From Lamellibrachia columna (taxonomy: Eukaryota; Annelida; Polychaeta; Sabellida; Siboglinidae), in the NCBI GenBank assembly GCA_963662155.1, contig OY759271.1, positions 19,313,229 through 19,377,228 of the forward strand: DNA of 64,000 nt, given 5' to 3'. Position numbers and translations under genes: made by a program. A model generated the notes under the pieces. That model was given only the letters and a program-made list of their open reading frames with translations. It was not told the origin of the DNA and did not search any database. Below, one piece after another: positions 35,306 to 45,419 of the stretch (position 1 is its first letter; every line of letters starts with the position of its first letter).

Positions 35306-35575
35306 GCATACAAGGTTGTCTTCGAGGCCGATTTTCCGTGGGTCGGAAAAAGTTCACAAATGTTTTATGTATATTGCACATTATCTCCATAGCCAATAAG
35401 CATCGCGAGTAAATTGACAAAAGTGAGTGACTATACCACTGCAATGTAATAAAAATAATTATAACAATAATAATACCAACAGCTTAACATACCACCATAA
35501 CAAGTAACTTTAATTAATTGAACTGAATTTGGCCTGTCATTGACGAGGAGTGTCTTCCAGGGCAACCGAACCGTG
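35306..35575. repeat. Second copy of exon-like fragment plus truncated R1
   Basis: GCATACAAGGTTGTCTTCGA at 35,306 repeats 34,164 at an offset of 1,142 bp, including the same exon-to-R1 junction, through to GAGTGTCTTCCAGGGCAACC. The pair is therefore a tandem duplication of R1 with the exon piece. It ends at GAATTCGGTCAACTCGACCG, a word also found at the LINE 3' flank (42,434). Confidence 0.85.
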
Positions 35576-35602
35576 GGAATTCGGTCAACTCGACCGTAAC
35601 GC

Positions 35603-35845
35603 TTAATATATAGGCATTCCAGCAACGGGTGTTGTTTTCGACGGGTAGTAGTCGGCTGACAAACTTTTGGCAACTAAAAGTCGGTATGTGTATGGTGGGC
35701 TTAAATGTCCAAGGTAGCGTTTCTCGGACGTTATTGTCATCCTCTCATGCGTGATGAATCTGCTGGCTATGTCAGACAAAAGTCGCGCTTCATATCGCAC
35801 TTCCTTTGGCAGCTCGTCTATTGTAGTTGAATCAGCAGGTGTGAA
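35603..35845 (-). other. Coding-like segment of unknown family (copy 1)
   Basis: The minus strand reads SFFTPADSTTIDELPKEVRY, EARLLSDIASRFITHERMTI, TSEKRYLGHLSPPYTYRLLV and AKSLSADYYPSKTTPVAGMP, then a stop near 35,603. The frame opens upstream of the first methionine (35,800), so a spliced or longer ancestor is likely. I do not recognise the family. A decayed relative lies at 36,258-36,570, which suggests a duplicated gene fragment or an uncharacterised transposon protein. Confidence 0.4.
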
Positions 35846-36570
35846 AAACGAACACGCTAAGTGTTGTTTATGCAGTATTTGGGTGTGTCAGCCGCCACCG
35901 GTAGTGGACGCTATCAACGTGCAATTTCAACGACACCAATGGTTAATTTTCCGGTGTTTTAAGATACGAATCAGACAGCATGACCACTCATTTATCTGAT
36001 CCAACTGATATATCATATATATCTAGGTCGTACAAACCGCATGAGAATTATATTTATTATAAACATCCTTGTTGCTGTGGCCCGTGCATAAACTCAGTAT
36101 ATTATGACAAGGAATGTTTCAAAAGGCTAAAATCTATTATCTATTCCGCCAGAGGCAGAGCCATGAATATTGGTGTTTTTAAACCTTCTTCAGTCTTCAG
36201 TTTGTTTAATCCAAACAGCCCCTTCTGGGACTAACACAGCATATAATCGCACAAGAATGGCCAACTAGCGTTTCTCGGACATTATTGTCATTCTCCCATG
36301 CGAGACGAATCTGTTCGTCATTGCAGAGGATAGTCGCGCTTCAAGTCGCACTTTCTTTGTAATTCGTCGTGCATTGAACGGCTAACAATGATCAGAATGA
36401 AACAACCCGCCGATGTGCGAAATGAACTTGTCGAATGTTGTTCTGCGCAGTACTGGGATGTGCCAGCCGCAACCGGTAGTGTGCGCTGTGTACTGGCGTG
36501 GCATTTCAGCGATGGTTCATTTAATTCTCGGATGTTTGAAGGTACACATCAGACAGCATGACCACGCATA
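35705..36570. repeat. Diverged direct duplication, offset ~550 bp
   Basis: Segment 35,711-36,000 (TAGCGTTTCTCGGACGTTAT ... AGACAGCATGACCACTCAT) is repeated at 36,263-36,570 (TAGCGTTTCTCGGACATTAT ... AGACAGCATGACCACGCAT). The second copy has broken the frame seen in the first: ERMTITSEKR becomes RMTIMSEKR amid stops. Confidence 0.78.
35980..36240 (+). other. Open frame of unknown nature, 84 codons
   Basis: Reads HPCCCGPCINSVYYDKECFK and FKPSSVFSLFNPNSPFWD. A second, diverged copy of its central bases (AAACATCCTTGTTTCTG) is near 36,915. The cysteine cluster is curious, but there is no family match I can name. It is likely part of a dispersed repeat. Confidence 0.2.
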
Positions 36571-37150
36571 TAAGGCACAGTTCTAGCTGGATCCAGCCGA
36601 CAGTGTAATTGATCATGGTTGCATCTCTGCGGTAGGAATCACCGAGGTGGACATCTAGCTCCGAGGGGTAAGTGATTGGTCATTAATATTTATTACAGAA
36701 TGCGTTAAATAGGCTATATTATTTTGTTTACATACATAATTCCAGCGAGTGGTTACTGACCTACACTCCCAGTCAGTATTAAGAATGACACTAGTTCTCA
36801 CCTTGGATAGCAGCAGGTTAGGCAATGCTCCCAAACACAAATATAGTGGAGACTTAACGAGCCATCGGAATTAGATTGTAACTTTAATGGTCGTGTGAGA
36901 AAGACATTTATTTTTAAACATCCTTGTTTCTGTTACCCGTACATATAGTCAGAATATTTTCTGGAAAAAATGACAAATAAAAAAATCGTCAACTAAATGA
37001 AGGTGGTCATTAAATATAGGAAGAAGAAAGTCCGATTGGACTAGGAATATTTCTAAAGGTTATTAAGACCTCGCGCAGGGCCAGCCTAGTTAGTGTCAGG
37101 GTGTGCATGTACACGTGACCTCCATACGTTGCACGTGAACTGTAAGTGAA
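36571..37150. other. Non-coding stretch
   Basis: Nothing recognised except the AAACATCCTTG copy near 36,915. Confidence 0.45.
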
Positions 37151-37154
37151 GAGC

Positions 37155-37650
37155 ATTGAATGTTGGTCGCATTCGCAGTATTATCACAATCAGTGAAAGC
37201 ATTTGTAGCAATTGGTGGCGTTGACATTATTGGTAGCATCGGCGGCGCTAGCAGCATTAACAGAAGTAATAGTAGCAGGAGTTGCAGAAGCAGCAGCGTT
37301 TGCCCAGTTAGCGGAATTGACTACATTGGCAGCAACGGTAACATTGGCAATATTGCCAAAGTTTGTAGAATTATTTTCAATAGCTGCAGAATCAATGGCA
37401 GGATATGCAGAAGCAGTATCGTATCGTAAGCAGACATATCAGCCTTAGCGGCCTTAACAGTAGTAACACCATTTATAAAAAATTAACCATCTCCTACAAT
37501 ATTATAATTATTATTACATTGCAGCATTGTCTCTATTGGCATTATTAGAAGCATTTTCAAAGTTTGGCGCATTGGCAGCCTTAGCATAATTAGCAGTTTT
37601 ACCAGAGTTTGGAAAGTAATTTGCGTTAGCAACACAGGCAGCATTGTTAA
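37155..37650. repeat. Cryptic trinucleotide-like repeat (GCA/GTA/GGC-rich)
   Basis: Many imperfect words of the type TTGGCAGCA, GTAGCAGGAG, GCAGAAGCAGCAGC and ATTGGCA in a loose 3-base rhythm. This opens Ala/Val/Leu-rich and Ser/Asn/Gly-rich frames at the same place (37,160-37,448). Several frames being open at once argues for simple sequence rather than a gene. Confidence 0.6.
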
Positions 37651-37949
37651 CCATTCACAGTGGTCAACTCAACCGTAATGCCCATTAGAACTTAAGTCGA
37701 CCAAACCCTCCCGAGTTCCAATTCCTCAAGTTGGCCAAACCCACCCAAAAATCAGAGTAATTTTTCCGTCTATTCCAGAGGCGCTCTCTGGCGGATAATT
37801 TTGAAACACATTCAACATGATGCATTAACATATTTGGAATAGATTGTGCGTATTTTGGGCTAACGTTCCAATACTTACTTACATGTATACTTACTTAATT
37901 ACTTTGTATACTTGGTTGTATAGTCTCTTTCAGCCGGTGGCTAGAGACC

Positions 37950-40745
37950 TCAAATTCTTCTTGAAGGTGTTCAGATTTACAGAGGTCCGTATCAAGTCTT
38001 CTCTGTTCCAAAGGCAAAGGAACTGATTCGATAGGTGTTAATGTTGAGTTTTAGCGTTTTCTTCTGAACTTTCTCTAATTCGTCTGTATCCTTTCTATAT
38101 GAAGGGTTCCAAGCTGGCGATACGTATTCCAGCACTGGTCGTATCCTTGTTTCATATAAGGTCTTTATTACCTTTTTCGATCTACTTTCAAAGCCTTGTT
38201 TAATTAGTCCTATGTGTTGATTTGCCTTAGTTGTAATATATTTTATGTGGGTGCTTGGTTTTAGGTTTACGCATATGGTGATTCCTAGATTTGTTGTTCT
38301 TCAACAACTTCTAGGATTTCGCCATTTAATGTGTATGCATAATTGAGGCTTTGTCTTATTTTGAGAAATACACATTTATTGGCATTGAAGTTTAATAGCA
38401 AAGTTTTTTGGCCAAATTGCAAGTTTGTTTAGATTATCTTGGAGGGTTTCACAATCAGCTAATGTAGAAATATATGAGACCTTAATTATTTGTGTTTTGT
38501 GTCATCAGCAAACATTTTGGCCATTGCCTTGACTGAGTCGGGTAGATCATCTACATATAACAAAGATAGTAATGGCCCTAGGATTGAGCCTTGTGGAAGG
38601 AACCCTAGTTCTGACATTTTTCCATGATTAATTACCATTTCTTAGGACCACGCTCTGCCTTCTACCTGCTAGGAAAGATTGGATCCATAATAGCAATTTG
38701 CCTTTAATACCATACTGTCTTAATTTATAAATCAATCATTTATGAGGTACAGTATCCAAGGCCTTTGACAAATCTAAGTAAATTACATCACTTTCAGAAA
38801 CTGTCCAGTTTTGACTGTCTTGTAGACATTCTAATAGGTGAGTAATGCATGAAATTTTTTTGGAAACCAGGTTGGTCACAATGATGTTTGTGTCAGGTAG
38901 TTTAAGCAAATTGTGTTGTATTATTTTTTCTAGTAGTTTAATCACTTGGCTGGTGAGAGTGACACTTGTCTGTAATTGTTGCACTTGATTCATGGCCCTT
39001 TTTTATTGATTGGTGTTACATTTGCATCCCTCCAATCCTGTGGTATTTCACTTGTTTGTATGGATTTATTAAATATGAAGGCTAGAGGAATATAAAAATC
39101 AAAGCAATTTCTTTAAATATTTACATGTAATAAGTCTGGACCACTAGATTAGTCTGGTTTCAGTTTTGTTAACTTGGTCCATACTTCAGTGGGTAAAATT
39201 TCTAAATTGTATAGTGTACATTTTACATTGGTATCTAAAGTTGGTAGATAGTGCAGTAATTGTGGTTCATCCATAAGAACAGATATGAAATAGTTGTTTA
39301 ATATATTTGCTTTAGTTTGATCATCTGAGAAGTTTTTTCCTTCAAAGTTACGATCAATAATTGTTGATGATGATTTGGTAAAGTGTCTAGTGTAGTTCCA
39401 GAATCTTTCATCATTTCATTTATTTGGTCAACCAAATTTTCTTCATAGTACAATTTTGCCTCCTTTAAGACAGTCTTTTGTTTTTCTTTTTCTAATTCAT
39501 ATATTATCGACTGAAAGCCCACTTTTGTTTACCACTACTTGTTTAGCACGTTTACTTTTTTGCCTTTTGCACAGATTTGTATCTTACCCATGGAGGCTTT
39601 AGTCTTGATCCCTGCTTGAACTATTTTTAATGGGACATGCTTCTTCACTAGTTGGGAATAACAGTGCTTGATGTTCCCACATTTCAGTCATAGATTTATT
39701 ATTGTATTCTTTGGTCCAATCTATGTTTTTTATTTCTTTGTTTATTGCCTCATAATTAGCTTTTGAGTAGAACTAAATTTGTCTTGATTGTGATGTTATT
39801 CGAACAACTGGACATCTTAGTATTACCTTTATATTTATTTGATCGCTCAGAGCAAAGCTTTTCTCTACTTTGAATTTATCTGTACAACTGGGGTCTGAAA
39901 TGCATACAAGGTTGAGGATGTTATTACCTCTAGTTGGTTTATCAACCATTTGAACCAAAAAAATGTCATTAAGAGTATCAATTAAACTTTTCTCTAGTTG
40001 GCTGTTTCCCTCCCCTTTGGACCAATCTATATATCTAAAATAAAAATCGCCAAGAAGGAGACAATTAAAATGTTCTATTGTATTTATTAAAATGTTTATC
40101 TTTTGTAACATGTGTGCCTGATCCTCTTCTGACCTATGGCGTATTCCAACTTGCCATTGTATATTGTAACCCATGAGATTTCTACATCTGTATTGCGAGG
40201 TATAAATAATGTTGGGTTTAAATTATTTGTATATATATGTACATCCGCATGTGTTGTACCCATGTGGTGCAATTTCTTAACATTGTTGGTTCTAAATAAA
40301 CAATCAATCAATCAATCAATCAATCTTTTATTAATAGTAGCACCCCTCCCCTATCTTCCACTGTCTATGTGCCTGTTGTGTAAAATTTATTCTTCGGTCT
40401 TTTCTAAAGCATGTATAATGCGGTGGTGTGAATTCTGAGTCGGCAATGTCTGAGGATAACCATGTTTCAATAATGGCTATAATTTCTGGATTTCTCCAAT
40501 ATAAGAATTTCAAGTTGTGTAAATTTGTTTCTTAGGCATTTTGCATTAAAAGAGTATATTTTCAGCAGAAAAGTCTCCTTTCCATTTTTAAGAATAATGC
40601 TGTGTAAATATTTACAAATGTCTTCTTTTGTGAAGTTGATTTTTGGTTTACTAGGTTTGGTTTGGTTTGGTTTGGTAGGATATTTACTATCCGACCTGCT
40701 CTGGTTTTGATTCTGCTGTTTGTTTTTTTTGGTCTGAGCCCACAA
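37950..40745 (-). pseudogene. CR1-like LINE copy A, ORF2 remnant (endonuclease and RT)
   Basis: Minus strand, in order: SFNAKCLRNKFTQLEILILE (endonuclease start); a 2-base deletion near 40,495 relative to copy B; SWVTIYNGKLEYAIGQKR; LLLGDFYFRYIDWSKGEG with VDKPTRGNNILNLV (endonuclease core; family pattern GDFN-x-P-x-IDW and PTRG-x-NILDLV); SLTSQVIKLLEKII; YLDLSKALDTVPHK (RT motif, normally AFDTVPH); LYVDDLPDSVKAMAKMFADD (catalytic FADD); and LEYVSPAWNP with ELEKVQKKTLKL (C-terminal). Frameshifts and stops separate nearly all parts. The polymerase would have copied LINE RNA at the target site. Confidence 0.85.
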
Positions 40746-40769
40746 AGCGATGTCAGCTTCTCTTATTAG

Positions 40770-41500
40770 ATTGGTTTTGGTAGTTTGGTTTGGTCTGGAA
40801 TGATGAAGACTGTTTTTGGATTGTACAATTCTGTTTTGACCTGTCTCACATTTACAGATTTTCTCAGTATTTCATTATTGATTTTTAGTGTGACTCTGAG
40901 AGGTCTAATTTTTGGTTCCCTTTCTTTCCTACCAAGTCTCATTGTGCTTGTAATTTCGATCTGGTGACATCCTATGTCTGAACATCTCACTGGCTAGATC
41001 TTGATCCTCCTTTTCGATGTTTTCTGGAAGGCCTCTTACCACTATATTTTTGCCCTTGCTTTTTTCTAGGGATTCGTCCCTGACCATGTAAATTGTATGG
41101 TTTATTTTTTACATGTCCATTGCCAGGCTGGTTACTTTGTCCTCTAAAGCTTTCTGCTTCTACTGCTAGTAAGTCGACCATCACTTTGTTGGCTTTAGTT
41201 CCATTTGCTTTCTTCCTTGCTCCAGCCGATTTTTTTCTAGAAATGCACTGCATCCCTTGCCCTGTTTCTATGACTGCTGCAACAACTAACATTGCAGCCA
41301 CTTTACATTTGTCATTTTGACACACCCATATTGTGGGCTTTCCTACATAGTTATATACCTCATCGGACATCCCAGCACATCGCAGGTATGTCCAACATCT
41401 ACATCTTTCGCATTTACAATATGGTCCATGCTTACAAACGTTCTTTTGCAAGTCACACAGCTGGCTGTGACATCGTCGTCTACAGGTGCATTTGCTAAGG
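40770..41500 (-). pseudogene. CR1-like LINE copy A, ORF1 remnant
   Basis: Minus strand: PHD-like zinc-finger residues (SCVTCKRTFVSMDHIV, then C-x-R-C-R-CWTYLRCAGMSDEV and WVCQNDKC), a basic low-complexity stretch (KKANGTKANK ... GKRPSRKHRKGGSRSSQ), a stop, then MRLGRKEREPKIRPLRVTLK, the conserved RRM-like core of such ORF1 proteins (RLG-x-x ... RPL-x-V-x-L), then IIPDQT. PHD fingers and RRM-like domains are known from CR1-group ORF1 proteins. A one-base deletion in the finger (GTAAATGCG versus GTCAAATGC in copy F) makes the apparent start MQKNVCKHG an artefact. Confidence 0.75.
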
Positions 41501-41525
41501 CAATAAATATGGTAAATAGTATGTT

Positions 41526-41689
41526 AAATAATTAAGGAATGCAACTCCAGACACTTTTTTAGACAGGACATGGCCAGTGGCTGGCTTCCCAACAATCTGC
41601 ACTTAACTAAGTATGATTTCTACACAAAGGTTCCATTTTCTATCAATATAAGCACATTATAAGATAAACATAAACTGATAATGTTAAAC
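41526..41689. other. Spacer between LINE copy A and R1
   Basis: Minus-strand upstream region of ORF1. Present in mirrored form at 49,160-49,340 and 51,785-51,965, so it belongs to the LINE/R1 unit. Confidence 0.6.
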
Positions 41690-42420
41690 ACCACAATTCC
41701 TTTCCTGCTGTTTTCTCTATGTTGCACATTCTCTCCATAGAATGTGCAACATTCTAAACATCACTACGAAATTCACAAAAGTGAGTGACTATATCACTGC
41801 ACTGTAATAATAACAATAATAATAATATTACAAACAACCTAACATACCAGCATAACAAGTAACTTTAATTAGTTGAACTGAACTTGATCTGTCATTGAAG
41901 TGGGGTGTCTTTCAGAGTAACCGGACATAACCACCTCGGACAAATACCCTCTGGACATAATCCCATCTGGACATAATCCCATCTGGACATTACCCTTTGT
42001 GGAAAAAAGCCCTGTTGTACGATGTTGAATCCTTTTCACAGAAGCTACCGCCCTAGAGCCACATATCTCGACACTGATGAGAATAACGCCGATAATATTA
42101 TGGTTTCGGACACGAGTTTGGCAACACAGCAATAATACCATGTAGGCTTGGAATATAATATAGATAATATACATTGAAATTACTGCCATCGTAGAGGAGT
42201 AGATCTAACAAAATATCACGTCCAAATGCGAGAAAAGTTAGTCTACCAGCACTGATGGGATTTGTAATATATGAAACAAAGAGCAGTTAAGCTTTGTTCT
42301 TACAGATGAAAACGAGAAGACCAGTGACGAATTCTTTGAATGTCTTTTATGCTACTTTAGAATCAACAAACAAGTAAACGCAGATGATACGAATATGTGT
42401 CCTGATAACATTGACCATTC
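41690..42420. repeat. Repeat R1 between LINE copies A and B
   Basis: Same repeat as 34,231-35,303, better preserved here. It carries a short ~16-bp tandem run (GGACATAATCCCATCT, two to three units, near 41,950-41,985) and a hairpin at 41,719-41,752. A 106-codon minus frame (42,189-41,869) begins MAVISMYIIYIIFQAYMVLL and runs into the minisatellite. It is open in some copies (also 53,919-54,239) and cut in others, and I do not treat it as a gene. Confidence 0.85.
41719..41752. repeat. Hairpin in R1, 14-bp arms
   Basis: ATGTTGCACATTCT / AGAATGTGCAACAT around a 6-nt loop. The same hairpin is at 49,112-49,145, 51,736-51,769 and 54,356-54,389. The older R1 copies at 34,231 and 35,360 keep only TTGCACATTATCTCC. 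Confidence 0.9.
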
Positions 42421-42429
42421 ATGGGATCA

Positions 42430-45412
42430 CTGAATTCGGTCAACTCGACCGTAATGCCCATTAGAACTCAAGTCGGCCAAACCCGCCCGAGTTCTGACTC
42501 CTCAAGTTGGCCAAACCCACCCAAAAATCAGCATCATGGTTCCATCTATTCCAGAGGCGTTCTCTGATGGATCGTTTTGAAACACATATTTGGAATGGAT
42601 TGTGCGTATTTTTTGGTAACGTTCCAATACTTACTTGTATACTTACTTAATTTGTATACTCGGTTGTATAGTCTCTTTCAACCAGTGGCTAGAGACCTCA
42701 AATTCTTCTTGAAGGTGTTCAGATTTACAGAGGTCCGTATCAATTCTTCTCTGTTCCAAAGGAACTGATTCGATAGGTGGTATTTTGAGTTTTAGCGTTT
42801 TCTTCTGAACTTTCTCTAATTCATCTGTATCCTTTCTATATAAAGGGTTCCAAGCTGGCAATGCATATTCCAGCACTGGCCGTAACCTTGTTTCATATAA
42901 GGTCTTTATTACCTTTTCCGATTAGTCCTATGTGTTGATTTGCCTTAGTTGTAATATATTTTATGTGGGTGCTTGGTTTTACGTTTACGCATATGGTGAT
43001 TCCTAGATTTGTTGTTCTTCAACAACTTCTAGGATTTCGCCATTTAATGTGCATGCATAATTGAGGCTTTGTCTTATTTTGAGAACTACACATTTATTGG
43101 CATTGAAGTTTAATAGCAAAGTTTTTTTGGCCAAACTGCAAGTTTGTTTAGATTATGTTGGAGAGTTTCACAATCAGCTAATGTAGAAATATATGAGACC
43201 TTAATTATTTGTGTTTTGTGTCATCAGCAAACATTTTGGCCATTGCCTTGACTGAGTCGGATAGATCATCTACATATAACAAAGATAGTAATGGCCCTAG
43301 GATTGAGCCTTTGTGGAAGGAACCCTGCTTCTGACATTTTTCCATCATGAATTACCATTTCTTAGGACCACGCTCTGTCTTCTACCTGCTAGGAAAGATT
43401 GTATCCATAATAGCAATTTGCCTTTAATACCACACTGTCTTAATTTATAAATCAATCATTTATGAGGTACAGTATCCAAGGCCTTTGACAAATCTAAGTA
43501 AATTACATCACTTTCAGAAACTGTTATCTGTATTTACTGTCCAGTCTTGACTGTCTTGTAGACATTCTAATAGGTGAGTAATGCATGAAATTTTTTTGGG
43601 AAACCAGGTTGGTCACAATGATGTTTGTGTCAGGTAGTTTAAGCAAATTGTGTTGTATTATTTTTTCTAGTAGTTTAATCACTTGGCTGGTGAGAGTGAC
43701 ACTTGTCTGTAATTGTTGCACTTGATTCATTGACCTTCTTTGTGGATTGGTGTTACATTTGCATTACTCCAATCCTGTGGTATTTCAATTGTTTGTATGG
43801 ATTTATTAAATATGTCGGTTAGAGGAATATAAAAATCAAAGCAATTTCTTAAAATATTTACATGTAATAAGTCTGGAAGAATAGATTAGTCTGGTTTCAG
43901 TTTTGTTAACTTGGTCCATACTTCAGTGGGTGAAATTTCTAAATTGTATAGTGTACATTTTATATCGGTATCTAAAGTTGTTAGATAGTGCAGTAATTGT
44001 GGTTCATCCATAAGAACAGATATGAAATAGTTGTTTAATATATTTGCTTTAGTTTGATCATCTGAGAAGTTTTTTCCTTCAAAGTTAAGATCAATAATTG
44101 TTGATGATGATTTGGTAAAATGTTTAGTGTAGTTCCAGAATCTTTCATCATTTACATTTATTTGGTCAACCAACTTTTCTTCATAGTGCAATTTTGCCTC
44201 CTTTAAGACAGTCTTTTTTTTCCTTTTTCTAATTCATACATTATATTATCGACTGAAAGCCCACTTTGTTTGCCACTACTTGTTTAGCACGTTTACTTTT
44301 TTGCCTTTTGCATAGATTTGTATCTTACCCATGGAGGCTTTACTCTTGATCCCTGCTTGAACTATTTGAATGGGACATGATTCTTCACTAGTTGTGAATA
44401 ACAGTGCTTGATACATTTCAGTCATAGATTTATTATTGTATTCTTTGGTCCAATCTGTTTTTTATTTCTTTGTTTATTGCCTCATAATTAGCTTTTGAGT
44501 AGAACTAAATTTGTCTGGATTGTGATGTTATTCGAACAATTGGACATCTTAGTATTACCTTTATATTTATTTGATCGCTCAGAGCAAAGCTTTCCTTTAC
44601 TTTGAATTTATCTGTACAACTGGGGTCTGAAATGCATACAAGGTTGAGGATGTTATTACCTCTAATTGGTTTATCAACCATTTGAACCAAAAAAATGTCA
44701 TTAAGAGTATCAATTAAACTTTTCTCTAGTTGGCTGTTTCCCTCCCCTTTGGACCAATCTATATATCTAAAATAAAAATCGCCAAGAAGGAGACAATTAA
44801 AATTTTCTATTGTATTTATTAAAATGTTTATCTTTTGTAACATGTGTGCCTGATCCTCTTCTGACCTATGGCATATTCCAACTTGCCATTGTATATTGTA
44901 ACCCATGAGATTTCTACATCTGTATTGCGAGGTATAAATAATATTGGGTTTAAATTATTTGTATATATATGTACATCCGCATGTGTTGTACCCATGTGGT
45001 GCAATTTCTTAACATTGTTGGTTCTAAATAAACAATCAATCAATCAATCAATCAATCTTTTATTAATAGTAGCACCCCTCCCCTATCTTCCACTGTCTAT
45101 GTGCCTGTTGTGTAAAATTTATTCTTCGGTCTTTTCTAAAGCATGTATAATGCGGTGGTGTGAATTCTGAGTCGGCAATGTCTGAGGATAACCATGTTTC
45201 AATAATGGCTATAATTTCTGGATCTTCCTCCAATATAAGAATTTCAAGTTGTGTAAATTTGTTTCTTAAGCATTTTGCATTAAAAGTGTATATTTTCAGC
45301 GGAAAAGTCTCCTTTCCATTTTTAAGAATAATGCTGTGTAAATATTTATGAGGGTCTTTTTTGAAGTTGATTTTTGGTTTACTAGGTTTGGTTTGGTTTG
45401 ACGGGATATTCA
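42430..45412 (-). mobile_element. CR1-like LINE, copy B (lacks ORF1)
   Basis: Minus-strand copy matching copy A at an offset of about 4.73 kb, with the same order: SFNAKCLRNKFTQLEILILE followed by EDPEIIAIIETWLSSDIADS (endonuclease, frame intact here), GDFYFRYIDWSKGEG, RT fragments, and LEYALPAWNPLYRKDTDELE. The ORF1 side is cut at 45,412, where the palindrome centre begins. Several small deletions relative to A are visible, for example near 42,920 (Ser-rich segment lost). Non-functional. Confidence 0.9.
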
Positions 45413-45419
45413 AACTAAA

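Larger units (their letters stand above)
37660..41525 (-). mobile_element. CR1-like LINE, copy A (most complete)
   Basis: Minus-strand element with ORF1 remnants (41,525-40,770), endonuclease and RT remnants (40,700-37,950) and a 3' flank with AAGTAAGTA repeats. It is the only copy that runs continuously from the ORF1 zinc-finger region to the 3' end. It carries stops and frameshifts and cannot be active. Copies B to F derive from the same sequence by duplication, judging from shared lesions. Confidence 0.9.

Noticed and set aside
37160..37448. Ala-rich protein gene
   Set aside because: Two overlapping plus frames are open with equally biased composition; fits cryptic simple sequence.
41869..42189. 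106-codon R1 frame as a membrane protein gene (MAVISMYIIYIIFQAYMVLL start)
   Set aside because: The frame runs into a 16-bp minisatellite, is broken in two of the array copies and matches no family; more likely chance within a repeat.
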